From contig CM047808.1 of NCBI GenBank assembly GCA_026214975.1, forward strand, positions 57,624,583 through 57,688,582: a stretch of DNA of 64,000 bases. The letters are read 5' to 3'. Origin of the DNA: Gentiana macrophylla. Taxonomy: Eukaryota; Streptophyta; Magnoliopsida; Gentianales; Gentianaceae. The notes under the pieces are model-generated. The model saw only the letters and a program-made list of their open reading frames with translations, made no database searches and was not told the DNA's origin. Below, piece after piece: positions 1-12,660 of this stretch. The stretch's first letter is position 1. Each line of letters opens with the position of its first letter. A program made the position numbers and the translations under genes.

Positions 1-2094
1 ATTATGTATTTTTTTTATTGCAATTTTAATTTCCAGAAAATAGATCTGTTTAGTAGCTGTTTAGTTATTTCGTTTTTCCCGTTGATTGAGCCGTTGAAAC
101 GACGATCCCTCCGGTCAGTATCAAGATTGGAAGATGATGAACAATTCCACAAAATTTGACGTCGATTGGAGTCCGTTTTGATATCCGTTCGTTGCTGCAA
201 AGAAGCTGCTGTAACAGAAAAACGCAGGATTCACAGAAACCATACCTGTGACTTCCTCGAATTTCTGGGAGAGTTTGAACCGTTGAAACGCAAATCCAAC
301 CGGTCAGATCGATAAATATGGAGTTTTTGACGTGACATAAAAATTTCAGGTCGATCGAGATTCATCTCGATTCCCGATCGGCCTCGGGATGTCTTTGAGG
401 CGCTGATGTAAAAGTCAGATTCAGCAGCAAGTTGGGCAGCTCAATGGAGAAAATTGACAAGTCAAAGATCCGATCCAACCGTCCATATTGAAGCCCGAGG
501 AATGAAGTACAGATCTGGAAAGTTTCGTCACAATCCGAGTTCGTTTGGTTTCCGATCATCGAAGAATTTGAACAGCTGCAGATTATGTTAGAAAGTAGTA
601 AACCCTAGTTAGGGTTTGGTTATTTATTTTCTAATAGGTTAGATACGGGGTGCTAAACGGTCCATCTCGGTGTTTAAATTTTCCGCAATTTATTTTTTAT
701 GTGTTTGATCATAAAATAGACATAAAACGGAATTGCCATGACATGCATCATATCATAAATCCACTCGCCAGCATACATGTAGAATTTTAATTTTGGTAAT
801 TAAAAAAGGCATGTATACAAACTCGTGTAATTAGTTGAAATTTAATTAATACGTGGTAATTAATAAATTTAGTAACTAATTAAAGATCCGAGGACGGGTT
901 ATGAAATCGTTAAGCCTTTCGGTGTGTGTTCTCGGTGAACCTTAAAGCACAAACGAGATCACGTTTTCGATTCGTAGTGTCTACGAGATTGAATGATGGT
1001 AAAAGAACAATAAATCTTGGATAAAACGCAGTTCGCCTATAGGTTGGGTGGTCAACTGGGCTAGGCTCGACCGACTTATCCCTCCTAGTGTGATGTATGC
1101 ACGGGGGTCCGGCAAGACTAAGCTACACCGGCGAGCGGAGGGGTGATTCCTTCTTATCTCAATATGGCTCTCTTGACCCGACTTCGTCCGACTGTCACAT
1201 ATGTTCCAACGAACGACACCATTCGGAATCCTTGATTTGATGTGCTTTTATGTTAACATCAAAAAGACGTGGTTAGTTAACCCACCACCACTTCCAAAAT
1301 ATTGAGTGGGAGCGGGGAGGCGACAACCAACCCCACGGCCTCTACTATAGATACAAGTAAGTGAGAGAAGGGTGACGCCTCGCGCGCTTTGATTTCGTCC
1401 CCTACGGATGGTGTTCACTCCTATCAACATTCATGGCTTGGTCTCCGAAAGGATAGGATTTACGGGTACTCGTCGGGTCACCGACCTATCCTACGACGGC
1501 ACACTCGGGCGCACCTAAGTGATCCGATATAGTAGGTCACACTCATAAAGGATATTTTTGGTAATATCCAGGCTAAAAAAGGAAGGTAGTCAATGAATAA
1601 AGGGATGTTCGATTCTCGTGGGATGTTTGATTCTCACAAGTTATTCATTGATGAGATTGTCTCGATTTAACCGTCATCTCTTTGACCTACCCTACGGAGG
1701 CACTGAGATGCGAGGTTAAAACCTTGGAATGGTAGAGTAGACTTAATTTTAGTTTACAATTCCTAAAATAAATATAGTAGTGTTAACTTGAATTAATATA
1801 TGTCATTTTATTTACAGTATTATATCCCTTACTAAATTGCTTAAATTTTATAATTGACTAGTATTGACTTCGTTAAAAAGTGGAAAGTAACTAGGACGTT
1901 GAACTAGTTAATCGATAATGCAATTAATTTTCGGAAGAGATATTTTCTCTTAAGCCTTTTAAAAACCAGAGTGACATATAGTGATGTCACTAGTGTCATT
2001 CGTGTCAAACGGAAGACAAACTTAGTTTGATCAAAGGTGATTTCGGACTTTGAAATTCTTCTAGTGAATTTTGAGTTTGTAGTAATTACAAGAG

Positions 2095-2470
2095 TAATTT
2101 TCTAATTGAAAAATCGGAAAATCATGAAGTGTTACTAGTTGGACGATATTTGGAATCGATGAACTAGTGGGAGCTTTATGATTTTTTTTAGAACATTAGA
2201 AAAGTGTAACTGACTACACACGTAACCGTTCTAATTGAAAAACCGGAAAGTCATGGAATGTCACTAGTTGGACGATATTTGGAATCGATGAACTAGTGGG
2301 AGTTCTATGATTTATTGTTTTTCCGAAACATTGGAACTATATAATTAAAGATTTTCTAATCGAAAAAAATCGGAAAATCATAAAAATAAAGCATTGCTCA
2401 TTAGACGGTATTTGGAACCGATAAACTAGTGGGAGCTTTAATATGATTTATTGTTTTTTCTGGTATATTA
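2095..2470 (+). repeat. Three tandem hairpin-bearing repeats in L1
   Basis: Three imperfect units of roughly 110-130 bp share a 'tctaatt-gaaaaa-cggaaaatcat' lead and a core in which ACTAGTT is followed by GACGATATTTGGAATCGATG and AACTAGT. The outer seven-base arms are complementary, so each unit could fold. The arms lie at 2134-2140/2162-2168 and 2263-2269/2291-2297. The third unit (to about 2460) has lost its left arm. The same motif recurs in L3 near 22200-22740. Confidence 0.65.
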
Positions 2471-3189
2471 GAAAATCTGAGAAGTCCCGACGAGTAACAC
2501 TCGAAATAGACATCCCACGGTTCAAGAGTAGTGTCTACTCAAACGCACCGCTGGTTCAAGACTGTTTCCAATCATGGAAAGTCAAGAATGGGAGAATATG
2601 TCTAAAGGTGTTAATCATCTAAACTGAGAAAACTTTAAGGCTGAACCGAAAATTAATTAACTGAAAATCATAGGATTAGGACAGTGATTTTGGATCACCA
2701 ACCTATGAATCCTTGGCGATTTTCTCGAGCTAAGTTCTTTGGAAGAACAAGGTAGCAATGCATTTAACGATTAAAGGAGTAAACAACGGGCAGTTAATTT
2801 TAGCTAGAATATAGGGAGTGATATAAGGAAATGAATCTCGGATTCAATCCTTGGATATCGCAGAAAAATTATTTTCTGTTTAAGATTCGTTGGAACGAAT
2901 GGATTTACCTTCTATTCGATAATTTGTTTGTCGTATAGAAAGTGAATATACCATTTGTAGTACGAATCCAAGACTCGGACTTTTGTTTGATAAAGTCAAA
3001 ACCACTTAGAACTGCTGAAATATGTATATAAAACACATCTTAAGAACTATTAAAAGCAATTGGTTTCTATATTTAGATAAACGCTTCTTCATATTCCATA
3101 GTTAGTGCATAGTCCCTAAAAGACAAGACTCAAGACGGCTCAGAGGTGATTCCTTTCTCCCAGTCTGGTTATATTGTCTCAAAGGTTCA

Positions 3190-5400
3190 ATGACTAAGTT
3201 TCCTTTCAATTGGGAAAGGATAATGGATATAAAGAAGTAACATAGCTTGTTCATGACGACCTTCGGGGTCTGATGAAAGATACAAGCTAGTAGGAGCTTC
3301 CGAGTAGTGACTTCTTGTCTGATAACTATTCAAATACTCCGGTAAGTTTATCCAAAATATTTTGAGGTTTCTCTGTTTTCAACAGAGATAGAGTATTCTA
3401 TACTCGGAATAGGCCATTCATAGTCCTCGGGACTTATGCTCAGCCTGCCTCATTGTGACATGTTCTCACTAAGTGAGAAACCGTTAAATTGCCTTATATA
3501 GTTTTTAGATGTGCTACAATACACTGCTTAACTCAATAAAGATATTGGAAGCGAAATAACGGTTTACATTGAAATGTAAGACCGAGAAGTCTGCCTAGAA
3601 TATGCTTTGGAATTTATGGATAAGGTGTGGATTCGGTTCACCCCACTTCCGTAAATATAAGCATTTAGCACACGGTGCTTGAAGGTAAGACTGGGAATTT
3701 CGTGTATACGTTCGGTCAATGACCATTCGTGCTATATCTTTTAAACCATTGAGTATAAAGGTTAGATATAGGATTCTTGAAATCGGGAAGGGACAGTTAT
3801 ACTGTTGCATCATTTCTGATAAAATCCATGATCAGGAAAAAACTTGAACCTTGAAGTACGTTTACTCAAGGTAGTTACTAACTGATTAAAATCAGACCAC
3901 ATCCAACATCGATTGTTGGTGATAACACTAAATACTACTAAACTAGATCAGAATTTCGATCCAGTAAGTATTGGGAGTATGGTTTATCCATTACCCATTA
4001 CGGGTTCTGCGGACTTTGTAGTCTGAGGATCGATTGATGACCTATGGCTCTTTTGTGAGCAATATAGGATTCTGATAATAGAGGTTGGTTTAATAGCCAT
4101 AACCCTGTGAATGGAGTTCGGTACTCCAATTCTGTTCATGCTCTTGTAGAACCACCTGAGCGTCTCAGGCCCAGTGGGAGTAATTGGATCTACACGGAAA
4201 AGAGTAGAATGAGTTCGGTATTGCATGATTTCGTTGAAAAGCAGAAAATAGGGGTGATTCCCTGAGACTTTCTTGCCAAACAAACGGAGTCTGGATTCAT
4301 TCGGAACAAATGGGTATTGCCTTATAAACTTATGACAGGATGACTGTCAAGGCTTATGTCCTTTTGTGGATAAAAAACAAACCTCTCGGTCATTGGAAGT
4401 CATATATTTCTACAATATGTGGATTTGACCAGAATATTGATAAGTCTTTTGTAGACTGGATATCAATTTTAGCACAATAGTGAATATATACATATATTAG
4501 TGTTTGTGAAGGATAACACTGCACCAGTTGGAATCAACATGGTTGTGTTATCTGAAGTCAGAATCTGACAATGCCACAATTCTCTGCAACAGAGATTTGG
4601 ACAACATTCTTAAGAGTTTGACTCGGTCGAATTCATTAGAATCGATCATCGGTTTCCCATCCATCTTATTGGTTAAGATGATGCATCTGTGTATGCAACA
4701 TTCAACGAGGAAGTTCTACCCTATTCCTCAGGAATGACTCTCTAAATCTTCGGATCAAGAGAAATGGGATAGATTCTCTTTCAAGTAAGAGATGGTCAGG
4801 TTATTGAACGTCAACTTTGATCGAATCTTAGATTCGTGGTTAACAAAGCAAGTTCAGTATGTCCTTTAGTATCTTGGAGAGAACGAGGAATAATATGCGG
4901 ACATATTCATGTGTGAACTTGGATATGTGTGATACAATCGATTTTGACTTTAAGTCGATTGAGGATGATCGTTAAGTCAATCTCGGGCTCGGTGTTTACT
5001 CTTGTGTTGAAGCTATTGCCTGGAGGAATCGAAAACGCCAACTCGACTTTAACTAGTTGGGTGATTAGCGGCTTTGTAGTAGCTAGAGAGGCGATATAGC
5101 TTAAGGATTTCCTTTTCTTATCTGGAGTGGTTCTAGATTTGGAAGCCGATACCACATCATTGTGCAAACAATGAAGGGGGTAGCTTATAAGGTTTTTCAA
5201 ATCACTAGAGGTCCAAAGCATATTGGGAAAGTACCACATGATTAGATGGACCGGTAACGTTTGATTCTCTACGGATCGTCTCGAGCCGACAACCTGACTA
5301 ATCATTAAGCCCCATGACATTTAGATGTAGGTACTCCCCGAGTCACTGACCCATCCTACGACGGCACACTCGGAGTGTACTTTGTCATCTGGCAATGGTT
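3190..5400 (+). pseudogene. L1 pol remnant (copia integrase to RNase H)
   Basis: The reading frame is scattered over all three plus frames with many stops. Recognisable islands come in pol order. An integrase-core-like stretch LVHDDLRGLMKDTS lies near 3245. The late-RT motif GFDQNIDKSFVDW is at 4421-4459. RNase H tail motifs RGPKHIGK (near 5208) and SSRADNL (near 5280) match the copia 'KHIE..YHLIR' and 'ADPLT' blocks. The RT catalytic YVDD box is not visible. The antisense open frame at 4907-5320 is a shadow of this remnant. It is a dead copy with no expected product. Confidence 0.55.
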
Positions 5401-5540
5401 ATGATAGGCTTAATGGGTACTAGAATATGGGATGGGTCTCCATTGCTTTAGAGCAAGTGGGAGATGTAGTTTGTTGTAATTTTAAATAATAAGGTGTGCT
5501 CTAAAACAATTAATCACATGCTTTCGTGCAAGTGGGAGAT

Positions 5541-7393
5541 TGTTAGGTGTGATGCCCGAAAGACAATTTTGTAATTGTTTTATTTAATAAATGAAATGAT
5601 ATTATTATTCATATTTATTATTCTCATATTCACCGATGTGACAATAGTATTTACACTACAGAAAACCCTAAAGTATATCGTTTATGTAATCACTTAACTC
5701 AGTGTATGGCATATACACGGGAGGATTGAGTTAGTGAAGATGTACTTAAAATATAATTTGCCCGTAGTGAAGTTAATCGAGAGTATCGGGTCTCTCCTTT
5801 AACGTGCTATTAATGCGCCCATAACACGATAGGTGTGATTGTCTTATCCGGACTTTCGGTTAAGAGAACCTAGTGGGGCATTTATATATGATAGATATAT
5901 CATATTTGGCTGGACCGATTTGATTAGAGTTCACGATATAATTCCGTAATCGAGAAGTCTTATCGAATCAATGGATGATCATATTTATGGATATATCTTA
6001 ATCTCGAGGTGATCACGATCAACCGCTTGAATCGATATGAAGTTTGACTTGACGGTTAAGGATTACACCGAGTCTGTGGTCCAGAATTACCCCATTTTGG
6101 CATTGTAATTGGATTGAGTGAGTAGTCCGTGTTATCACGGATACGGAATCCATTCCTTCCATTTATGGAAGTAGATGAGACGATTCCTTATTTGTTAATC
6201 CTAGAAACGATCGATCGCGCGAGTTCATATTACACTCGATTAGCTACCAAAGAGTGGTATGAATTAATTGATCACTAGGGGTTAATGGTAAATAAGGATA
6301 AGAGGTTCTAAAAAGGGTTAACGGTAACTTCCCGATTTAGAATGAACAAATATGGAGGATTAATCCATATGTAATGATTATATCAATGGACGCTTATTAT
6401 TATTCTCGTGAGAGAGATAAATATAATCTTATAATCGGAGGAGTGCGATCCACGGATTATGGTGGCATATTCTGTGATTGATTTATCGAATATAATTATT
6501 ACGTAATTATTTATTTGATTTATCGGAGCCGCGCTGATTATTAGTCCATGGTCCCCGACGTGCCTCCTAATATAGCATAGCTATTCTCGGACGTCGAATC
6601 CTAATAATATTAATTTAGTTCTTGTTGGACTTTATTGAAACGATATGTGAATTAATTGTTTAGTGGACTATTAAATTAGTTGGGCTAAATAATTAAATAC
6701 ACGGAAAAGACATTTTTCGTGGACTCGGCCCAAATTAGTGTGTTGACCTTTTTGACCTAATTGGTCAAATATGGTTTTGTGCGTGTGAACCTTTTAATAA
6801 AAAGGTGGCGCCACTTTTGTGGTTAATAATTATTAGGAAATTAGTTTTCTTGGATAATTATTTAATGTGTGATTTATCTTTTATTTGTTAAATGATAATT
6901 CATGAAATATTAGATAATAATATGATTTATCCTAATTTGTTTGGGATAATTATTTTATTTATCTTTTATTTGGAAAAAGGATTAATGTAATAATTATCTC
7001 TTAATTATTTAATCCTTGGAGGCTAAGTTTTACTCTCCTATATAAAGAGAGTTCTCCCAAGCCTTACAACACACATAATTTCGACTTCTCTTAGAGAGAA
7101 GGAGCAAAAATTCGGCCAAGGGGTTGAGGAAAAATCTTGGAGGTTTTTCCGGGTAGCATATCGGAAGGGTTCGAGTCGAGGATTTCCTTCCACCGGGAGT
7201 TGCTTGGATCACACGTACGGAAGATCGTGGTGCTCTTCACGCCTTCTTTCCTTTGCGGTTCTTCAACTTGAATTTTGAGATTAAGAGGTATGTTCTACAA
7301 CACCCTTGTAGAAATAGATCTAGTTATTTTATTACCTATATATTATAGATCTAGATCCTTAAATCGCTTCCGTTGCGGATGGTATTACTAACA
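5541..7393 (+). repeat. L1 3' LTR
   Basis: This 1853-bp LTR starts TGTTAGGTGTGATGCCCGAA right after a GGGAGAT polypurine tract and ends ..TTACTAACA. Landmarks shared with the L2 and L3 LTRs include 'cccgaaagacaatt', 'gaaaaccctaa', 'taatgcgccc', 'ggggcatttatatatgat', a TATATAAAG box at 7039-7047 and a 'gagttctccc' leader. It is clearly more diverged from the L2 and L3 LTRs than those are from each other, so L1 is a separate subfamily. The sequence after it (GATTT, 7394-7398) continues L2's internal region, so this is an insertion boundary. The matching target duplication would lie left of the window. Confidence 0.85.
7039..7047 (+). promoter_or_regulatory. TATA box of L1 LTR
   Basis: TATATAAAG is followed directly by 'agagttctccc'. 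The same box-plus-leader arrangement is seen in the L3 5' LTR (20770). It would drive the LTR transcript. Confidence 0.6.
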
Positions 7394-9857
7394 GATTTCT
7401 ATCTCCCAGCCTAAGAACACTATCTCAAAGGAAAAATGACTAAGTAACCTTTCAATTGGGAAAGGATAATAGAGCTGAAGAAGTATGACAGCTTGTTCAT
7501 ATTGACCATCGGGGTCTTATGAAGGATACAAGCTAGTGGGAGCTTTTGAGTAATAGACATTTTGTCTAATGACTACTTGATATGGCGATTAGTTTATCTA
7601 AATATTTGGAGGAATCTCTGATATTACCAGAGACGAGAGTATTCCATGCTCAGAAATAGGCTATAGCATAATATTTGGAACTGATGCTCGGTCTACCGCC
7701 GAGTGAAATGATTTCACTGAAAGGATAAACCATGTATTGCCTTGAATAGTTATGGATATGCTACATTACACTGCTTAACTCAATTAAGATATTGGTTGCA
7801 AAATAGTGGTTTACACTATTATGTAATACCTAGAAGACTACCTAGAAGATGCCTATGAATTTGTGGATAAGGAGTGAAGTACGTTTACTCCACTTCCATA
7901 AATAGAGGCATTTAGCATTTATGCTTGAAGGTAGGACTGGAGATTTTGTGTACACGATCATATGGTGTCAGTTCGTGAATATCTTAATAAAGCGAGTAAA
8001 GGTTGGTTATAAGATTTTTAAGATCGAATAGTGACGGTTACACTGTTATATCCTTTCTAAAAGAATGTTTAAATAACAACCTTAGACCTTAAAGTACAAT
8101 TACTCAAGGAGTTACTATCTGATTTAATCAGACCGCATCCAACATTAGTTGTTGGGGGTTACGCTGATAAATGCTACTACACCAAATCAGAATATCGATC
8201 CACCCAAATGCAGTGGGAGTATGGTTTAACCATTGACCCACTGTGAGCATGCGAACTTTACAGTTTGTTGGGTGATTGATAACCTATGGTCTTCTGGTAG
8301 GGCTGTACAGGATTTTGATAAAATGAGGTTGGTTTGAAGCCATTAACATATAAATGGAGTTTTGGTACTCCAGTTCTGTTCATACTCTTGTAGAACCACC
8401 TGAGTGTCTCAGGCCCAGAGGGAGCAATTGGATCTGCGTGAAAAAAAATTGAATGAATGAGAAAGTTTAACTTTAAAAGAAAAGCCAAGTGGTCTAAGGG
8501 TAATTCCCTGAGAAGTAGTGATTTAACCAGGGGTGATGACATGAAGCTCTCTCACCATTCAGCTTTGCTTGAGTCATTGTAAAGCAGAAAGATTACCAGG
8601 GGTGATGCCCTGAAACTTTCTTTCCGTACAATGGATCTTAGATTCATTCGGAACGGAAGGGTTTTAGCTTAAACCCAATGGCAGATTGCCTATGCTTATA
8701 TCCATTGGTGGATTAAAGCAACCTCTAGGTCATTAAAATCAACATGTTTGAAATGTGTGGGCTTGACCAGAATATTGATTAGTCTTTTGTAGACTAGAGA
8801 ATCAATATTGGTAAAGTAGTAGACGTTAGTGTTTATAAATGATAACACTGCAACAGTTGTAAGCAACGTGAGTGTGTTATCTGAAGTCAAGAACTGATGA
8901 GCCAAACTTCTCTGAACTAGAGAAGTGGACTATATTCTTAGAATTTGATTCGGTCAAATTCATGGGAACAAGTTGTGGAAGTATCCCATCCATCTTATTG
9001 GTTAAGATGATAATGCATTTTCGTACGCAATACTCAACAAGAGGTTTCCTACCCAACCCCTCACGGAATAATCCTATTAGTCTTCGGATATAGAGAAAAT
9101 AGGATAGATTCTCCTTTGGATAGAGAAAGTTAGGTTATTAAAAGTCAATAACAGTCGAATCAAGGATTCATACGTTGAGTAGCAGTATAGTGCATCCTCA
9201 AGTACCTTCGGAGAACGAGGAGTAATATACGTCTATATTCATGTACATACCTGAGTATTTTTTACTACACTATTTCTGAATTATAGTCATATTAAGGATG
9301 ACCGTTAATTGATCCCAGGCTCAGTGTTTGCTCATAGTCATGAAGCTATAGTCTGGAGCAATCCAGTACTATCAATTCGACTCTGTTAGTCAGATACATA
9401 GCAGCTTTTGGAGCAGCTAAAGAGGCAGTGTGGCTTGAGAATGCCTTTGTTGGATCGGGAAGTGATTCCAGGTCTAGATGAGCCGATACCATTTTACTGT
9501 GAAAACAGTTGAGACGTAGCTCATGCAAATGATCTTCATAGTCATAAGAGGTCAAAAGCATATTGAGAGAGAGTACCACCTGATCAGACAGACTGTGTAG
9601 AGAGGCGATTTTCGCTCCTAAAGATCGCCTCGAGCCAACAACTGGCATCTAATCTCACTGATAAGCGATTGGCGGGTATGAAATTGGGAGATATGTCTCA
9701 TCTTCTTTAGAGCAAGTAGGATAATGTTGTGGATAGAAAGAATAAGGGTGTGGTGCTCTAAAAACAATTTTTTCTTGTCTTTACATGCAAGTGGGAGATT
9801 GTTGAATGTATTGCCCGAAAGACAATTGTTGCTTGTCTATACGGACAAGTGGGAGAT
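7394..9857 (+). mobile_element. L2 internal region, 3' part
   Basis: The sequence resumes mid-element at 'gatttctatctcccagcctaag'. This matches L3 at about 44685 ('gattcttattccatcctaag') and L1 at about 3150, so L1 interrupted L2 here. It runs to the polypurine tract before the LTR at 9858. Two extra copies of the tract (about 9710 and 9787) precede the true one. The left portion of L2 lies beyond L1, outside the window. Confidence 0.75.
7470..9720 (+). pseudogene. L2 pol remnant (copia integrase to RNase H)
   Basis: Frames are broken throughout. An integrase-like island LVHIDHRGLMKDTS lies near 7492 and is followed by RHFVLMTT, resembling the 'YF.TFTDD' integrase core. Late RT is marked by DQNID near 8760. 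RNase H is the clearest part: YIAAFGAAKEAVWL at 9395-9436, RGQKHIEREYHLIRQTV from 9547, then a tail resembling copia 'ADPLT' and 'GDMSHLL'. These are family-level matches by eye. The antisense frame at 9346-9648 is a shadow of this RNase H. Confidence 0.65.
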
Positions 9858-11623
9858 TGTTGGAAGTAGCGCCCGAAAGACAATTTATGTGATTGTTTTT
9901 ATAATTAATAAATGACAGATTTATTATCATTTTATTATTTTCTTCGTGCTTATATGTAATACACAACTGAAAACCCCAAGTTGTATCCTATGTAGCCATA
10001 TAATTTAGTGTGTGTCACACATGAGGATTAAGTTTATGCTGATGCATTGAACTGTTAGTCCATGGTGAACTTAATCAATGTATGGGGTCTATTGATTGAA
10101 CCACCACTAATGCGCCTAGAACACTTTAAGGTGTGATCGTCTTATCTAGACCGTCGATATTGGTTATCTAAGTAGGGCATTTATGTATGATGTAGTCATA
10201 TAGGACTGGACCGATTTAATCTACATTTTTCATATAATTCCATGATTGAGAAAAAAATTTAAATCACAAGATGATCATATATGGATTAACCTTAATCCGG
10301 AAGTGATTGCATAGGGTTTGATGTGTTTGTTAAGGATTTCTAAGAGGCGCGGTCCGAATCACTTTCACATTGGCACTATTCTAGATTGAGTGTGGAGTGT
10401 GTGTCTCACAGATATGGAATCCATTCCTTCCTGCAGGAAGTAGAAAGACAATCCCTATATTTGTTAATCTTAGAAACTGATCGATCGGCCGAGTTCATAT
10501 TGGTTATGAACTAATTGATCACTAGTGGGTTTATGGTGCATAAGGATAAGATGTAATGAAGAAGGTTTATGGAAATATTCCCGCTTCGTTACGGATAGTC
10601 TATGGAGGGTTACTCTGTATGTAATGATTATATCAATGGACACTTATTGACTCGGCTTTCTGAGAATAAGTTATATCTATAATCAATAGAGTTCATTTTT
10701 GGATTTATGGTGGCGTAATTCTGGAAATTAATAAGTTGAGTAGAAATATTCTGTTTGATGAATATTTTATTCAATTTATTGTAGCTACTGGTTATAGGTC
10801 CATGGTCTCCGGGTTGGCTCCTAACACGCGAGTGTTTTCTCGTTTTGTGGAATTTCGAGAATAAATGAAATATTTGGTCTATTTAATGAATAGACGGATA
10901 TTATTTATTCGTTAAATAATATGTAATATAGAAAATACATTTTCTATTATCCTAAATGGCATAAAAATGGCGCCATATTATTTTGGTTTTGGCAAAAGAA
11001 ATTTTCTCCTAATTAATTATAATGTGGATAATGTAATTATTTATGTGTTAAATAATTATAAATAAGAAATTAGTTTTCTTATTCGATAAATAGGAAATTT
11101 GTTTTCCTATGGGTTAAAGGTTTTTATTTTCCTGAAAGGAAAAGATAAATTTATGTGTAAAAGATAAACTCTCAAATTATTAGTTATTTTCCTATTTAAA
11201 AAGAGAGTTTCTCCCAACACAAAATTGGAACAAAACCAACGCCATTTTTAGTAAAATAGCCGACACCTATTTTGAAAAATAGTAGAGAAATTTTGTTTTC
11301 TCGTCTTAGCCATCGGGAAGAAGAAAAACTATGTTTTTTTCTTTGAGCATATTCGAGGAGGTTCAAATGCGGGATCGACGTCCACCAGTCGTCGTTTGGA
11401 GATACAATCCGGAAGATCACGGCTTCTCTTATGTTGGGTAAATCTATTAACCTTCTTGTAGATTATTAATTATTATGTGAATCATATCGTGGTAAAATCA
11501 AAAAACGAATTTTAATTCGTAGCTTCCGCTGTGCATGATCGAGTGTCTCGATCGGTGCTGTGAATCAGATCTGACGATCCAATTATGGATCGAATCAGGA
11601 TTCGGGTTTCTGTATACCCAGTA
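9858..11623 (+). repeat. L2 3' LTR
   Basis: The LTR begins TGTTGGAAGTAGCGCCCGAA after 'caagtgggagat' and ends near 11623 at '..tgtatacccagta', where the L3 3' LTR has '..tatatccagca'. Length is about 1766 bp. It keeps the uninterrupted sequence 'gtcgatattggttatc' near 10162, which is the empty version of the foldback insertion site in L3. The TATA region has drifted to 'ctatttaaaaagag' near 11190. It abuts the middle of a family A LTR, so L2 apparently inserted there. Confidence 0.8.
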
Positions 11624-11858
11624 ATTACAACACCCTGAACCACTATAAACCTTGTGTTATTTACTTACAACATTTTACTTTCTGCATTTACATTCAGTAC
11701 TTTATTACATCTATTTGTGATTACTTAATTGTTTTGAAAATACTTCTAGAAGGGTTTTATTTCCGCTGCACAGGAGTTTCTCATCAAGAAAGTTTTTGAA
11801 CTCCCAATAGTAATTAACCCCCCTCTGACTATATTTACACCCTTTTCTGGGACCAACA
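11624..11858 (+). repeat. A3 plus-arm: last 235 bp of a family A 5' LTR
   Basis: 'attacaacaccctgaaccac' through '..gggaccaaca' matches the end of the A1 5' LTR (from about 25007 to 25259). The front of this LTR is missing at the L2 junction and would be expected beyond L2's left end if L2 inserted into it with an ATTAC-type duplication. Confidence 0.75.
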
Positions 11859-11860
11859 AT

Positions 11861-11872
11861 TGGTATCAAAGC
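11861..11872 (+). other. Primer binding site, A3 plus-arm
   Basis: TGGTATCAAAGC lies 2 bp after the LTR end. The usual plant copia site complementary to initiator tRNA-Met is TGGTATCAGAGC, so there is one change (G to A). Confidence 0.7.
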
Positions 11873-11986
11873 AGTGTTCTTTGTATCAGAACATGTTCAG
11901 GTATGATTTTTGGGAACACGAAAATCACTATTTTTAAAAGTATTTTCAAAGGAATTTATATACTTGTATTTTTAACAAATTTGATA

Positions 11987-12660
11987 ATGGAAACTACAAA
12001 CTTTATGTCTAAAGTCCCTGTATTTAATGTTAATAATTTTGAGGAATATTAAATTAGGATGTTGTCTCATCTTGCAGCAACTCATGAAGAGATGTTGGAT
12101 GTTATCAATGACGGTCCTATCAAAATCATGATTGTGGAGACCACAAGCCCATATCAAGGAACTTTTATAGAGAAACCAGCGAAAGATTGCACTAAAGATG
12201 ACAGAAGGGGAGCAAATCTGGATTTTTTTGCCAAAGACTTGATCATGAAAACTCTGGACTATAATACGTTAATGAGGATTAAAGACTGCAAAACAGCAAA
12301 AGCAATGTGTGAGAAATTGGCACTTGTCAATGAAGGATCAGTGGAAATTAAAGATAACAAATAATTTTTTGCAAAATAGATTTTTGAACACTTCAAAATG
12401 AAGGCAGGTGAATCCATTGATCAAATGGACACTAGATTCTCAAGCATTATTAGTGAACTACAACAACTTGGACATACTTATCCACTAAAAGAAGTTTGCT
12501 TGAAGATCTTGAGGACCCCACCTGAAAGATGGAAGGTCATCACATATGTATTCAAAGGCACTTAAGATCTTGCAAAACCTGACACTCTCACATTGATGTC
12601 ACAACTGAAGGCTCATGAATTTGAGCTAAAGAGTTATTTGACTAAATTTCTTCAAATATG
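11987..12660 (+). pseudogene. A3 plus-arm gag fragment
   Basis: The first ATG is at 11987, followed by ..NFMSKVPVFNVNNFEEY and an immediate in-frame TAA. The frame reopens at 12059 with MLSHLAATHEEMLDVINDGP, the N-terminus of a copia gag of the UBN2 type. More stops follow at 12362 and beyond. The fragment covers the N-terminal and central gag and stops before the zinc knuckle, where the sequence flips to the opposite strand near 12640-12660. It resembles the A3 minus-arm more than A1; for example, both share the ETT and GANLDFF positions. No functional product is expected. Confidence 0.75.

Larger units (their letters stand above)
1..5540 (+). mobile_element. L1 internal region, left part off-window (decayed Ty1/copia)
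   Basis: This is the internal part of copia copy L1; its 5' LTR lies left of the window. From about 590 onward it aligns by eye, in the same order, with L3 at 21800-23867 and then 44389-47117. Positions 2813-2822 are the undisturbed version of the site where A1 entered L3. Bases 1-590 hold two similar segments built around 'ccgttgaaacg' (near 91 and 281) and no gene I recognise. From 590 to about 3190 I see no recognisable gag or protease, only a hairpin-bearing repeat. Copia pol traces begin near 3190. The region ends in the polypurine tract GCAAGTGGGAGAT just before the 3' LTR. Confidence 0.75.

Noticed and set aside
4907..5320. 137-codon open frame on the minus strand, with a similar one at 9346-9648
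   Set aside because: The plus strand there carries copia RNase H motifs (KHIE..YHLIR type) in L1 and L2. The antisense similarity follows from their shared ancestry.
1..5540. Family L considered as a non-coding LARD element
   Set aside because: The 3' half retains integrase-, RT- and RNase H-like islands in pol order, so it is a decayed coding element.
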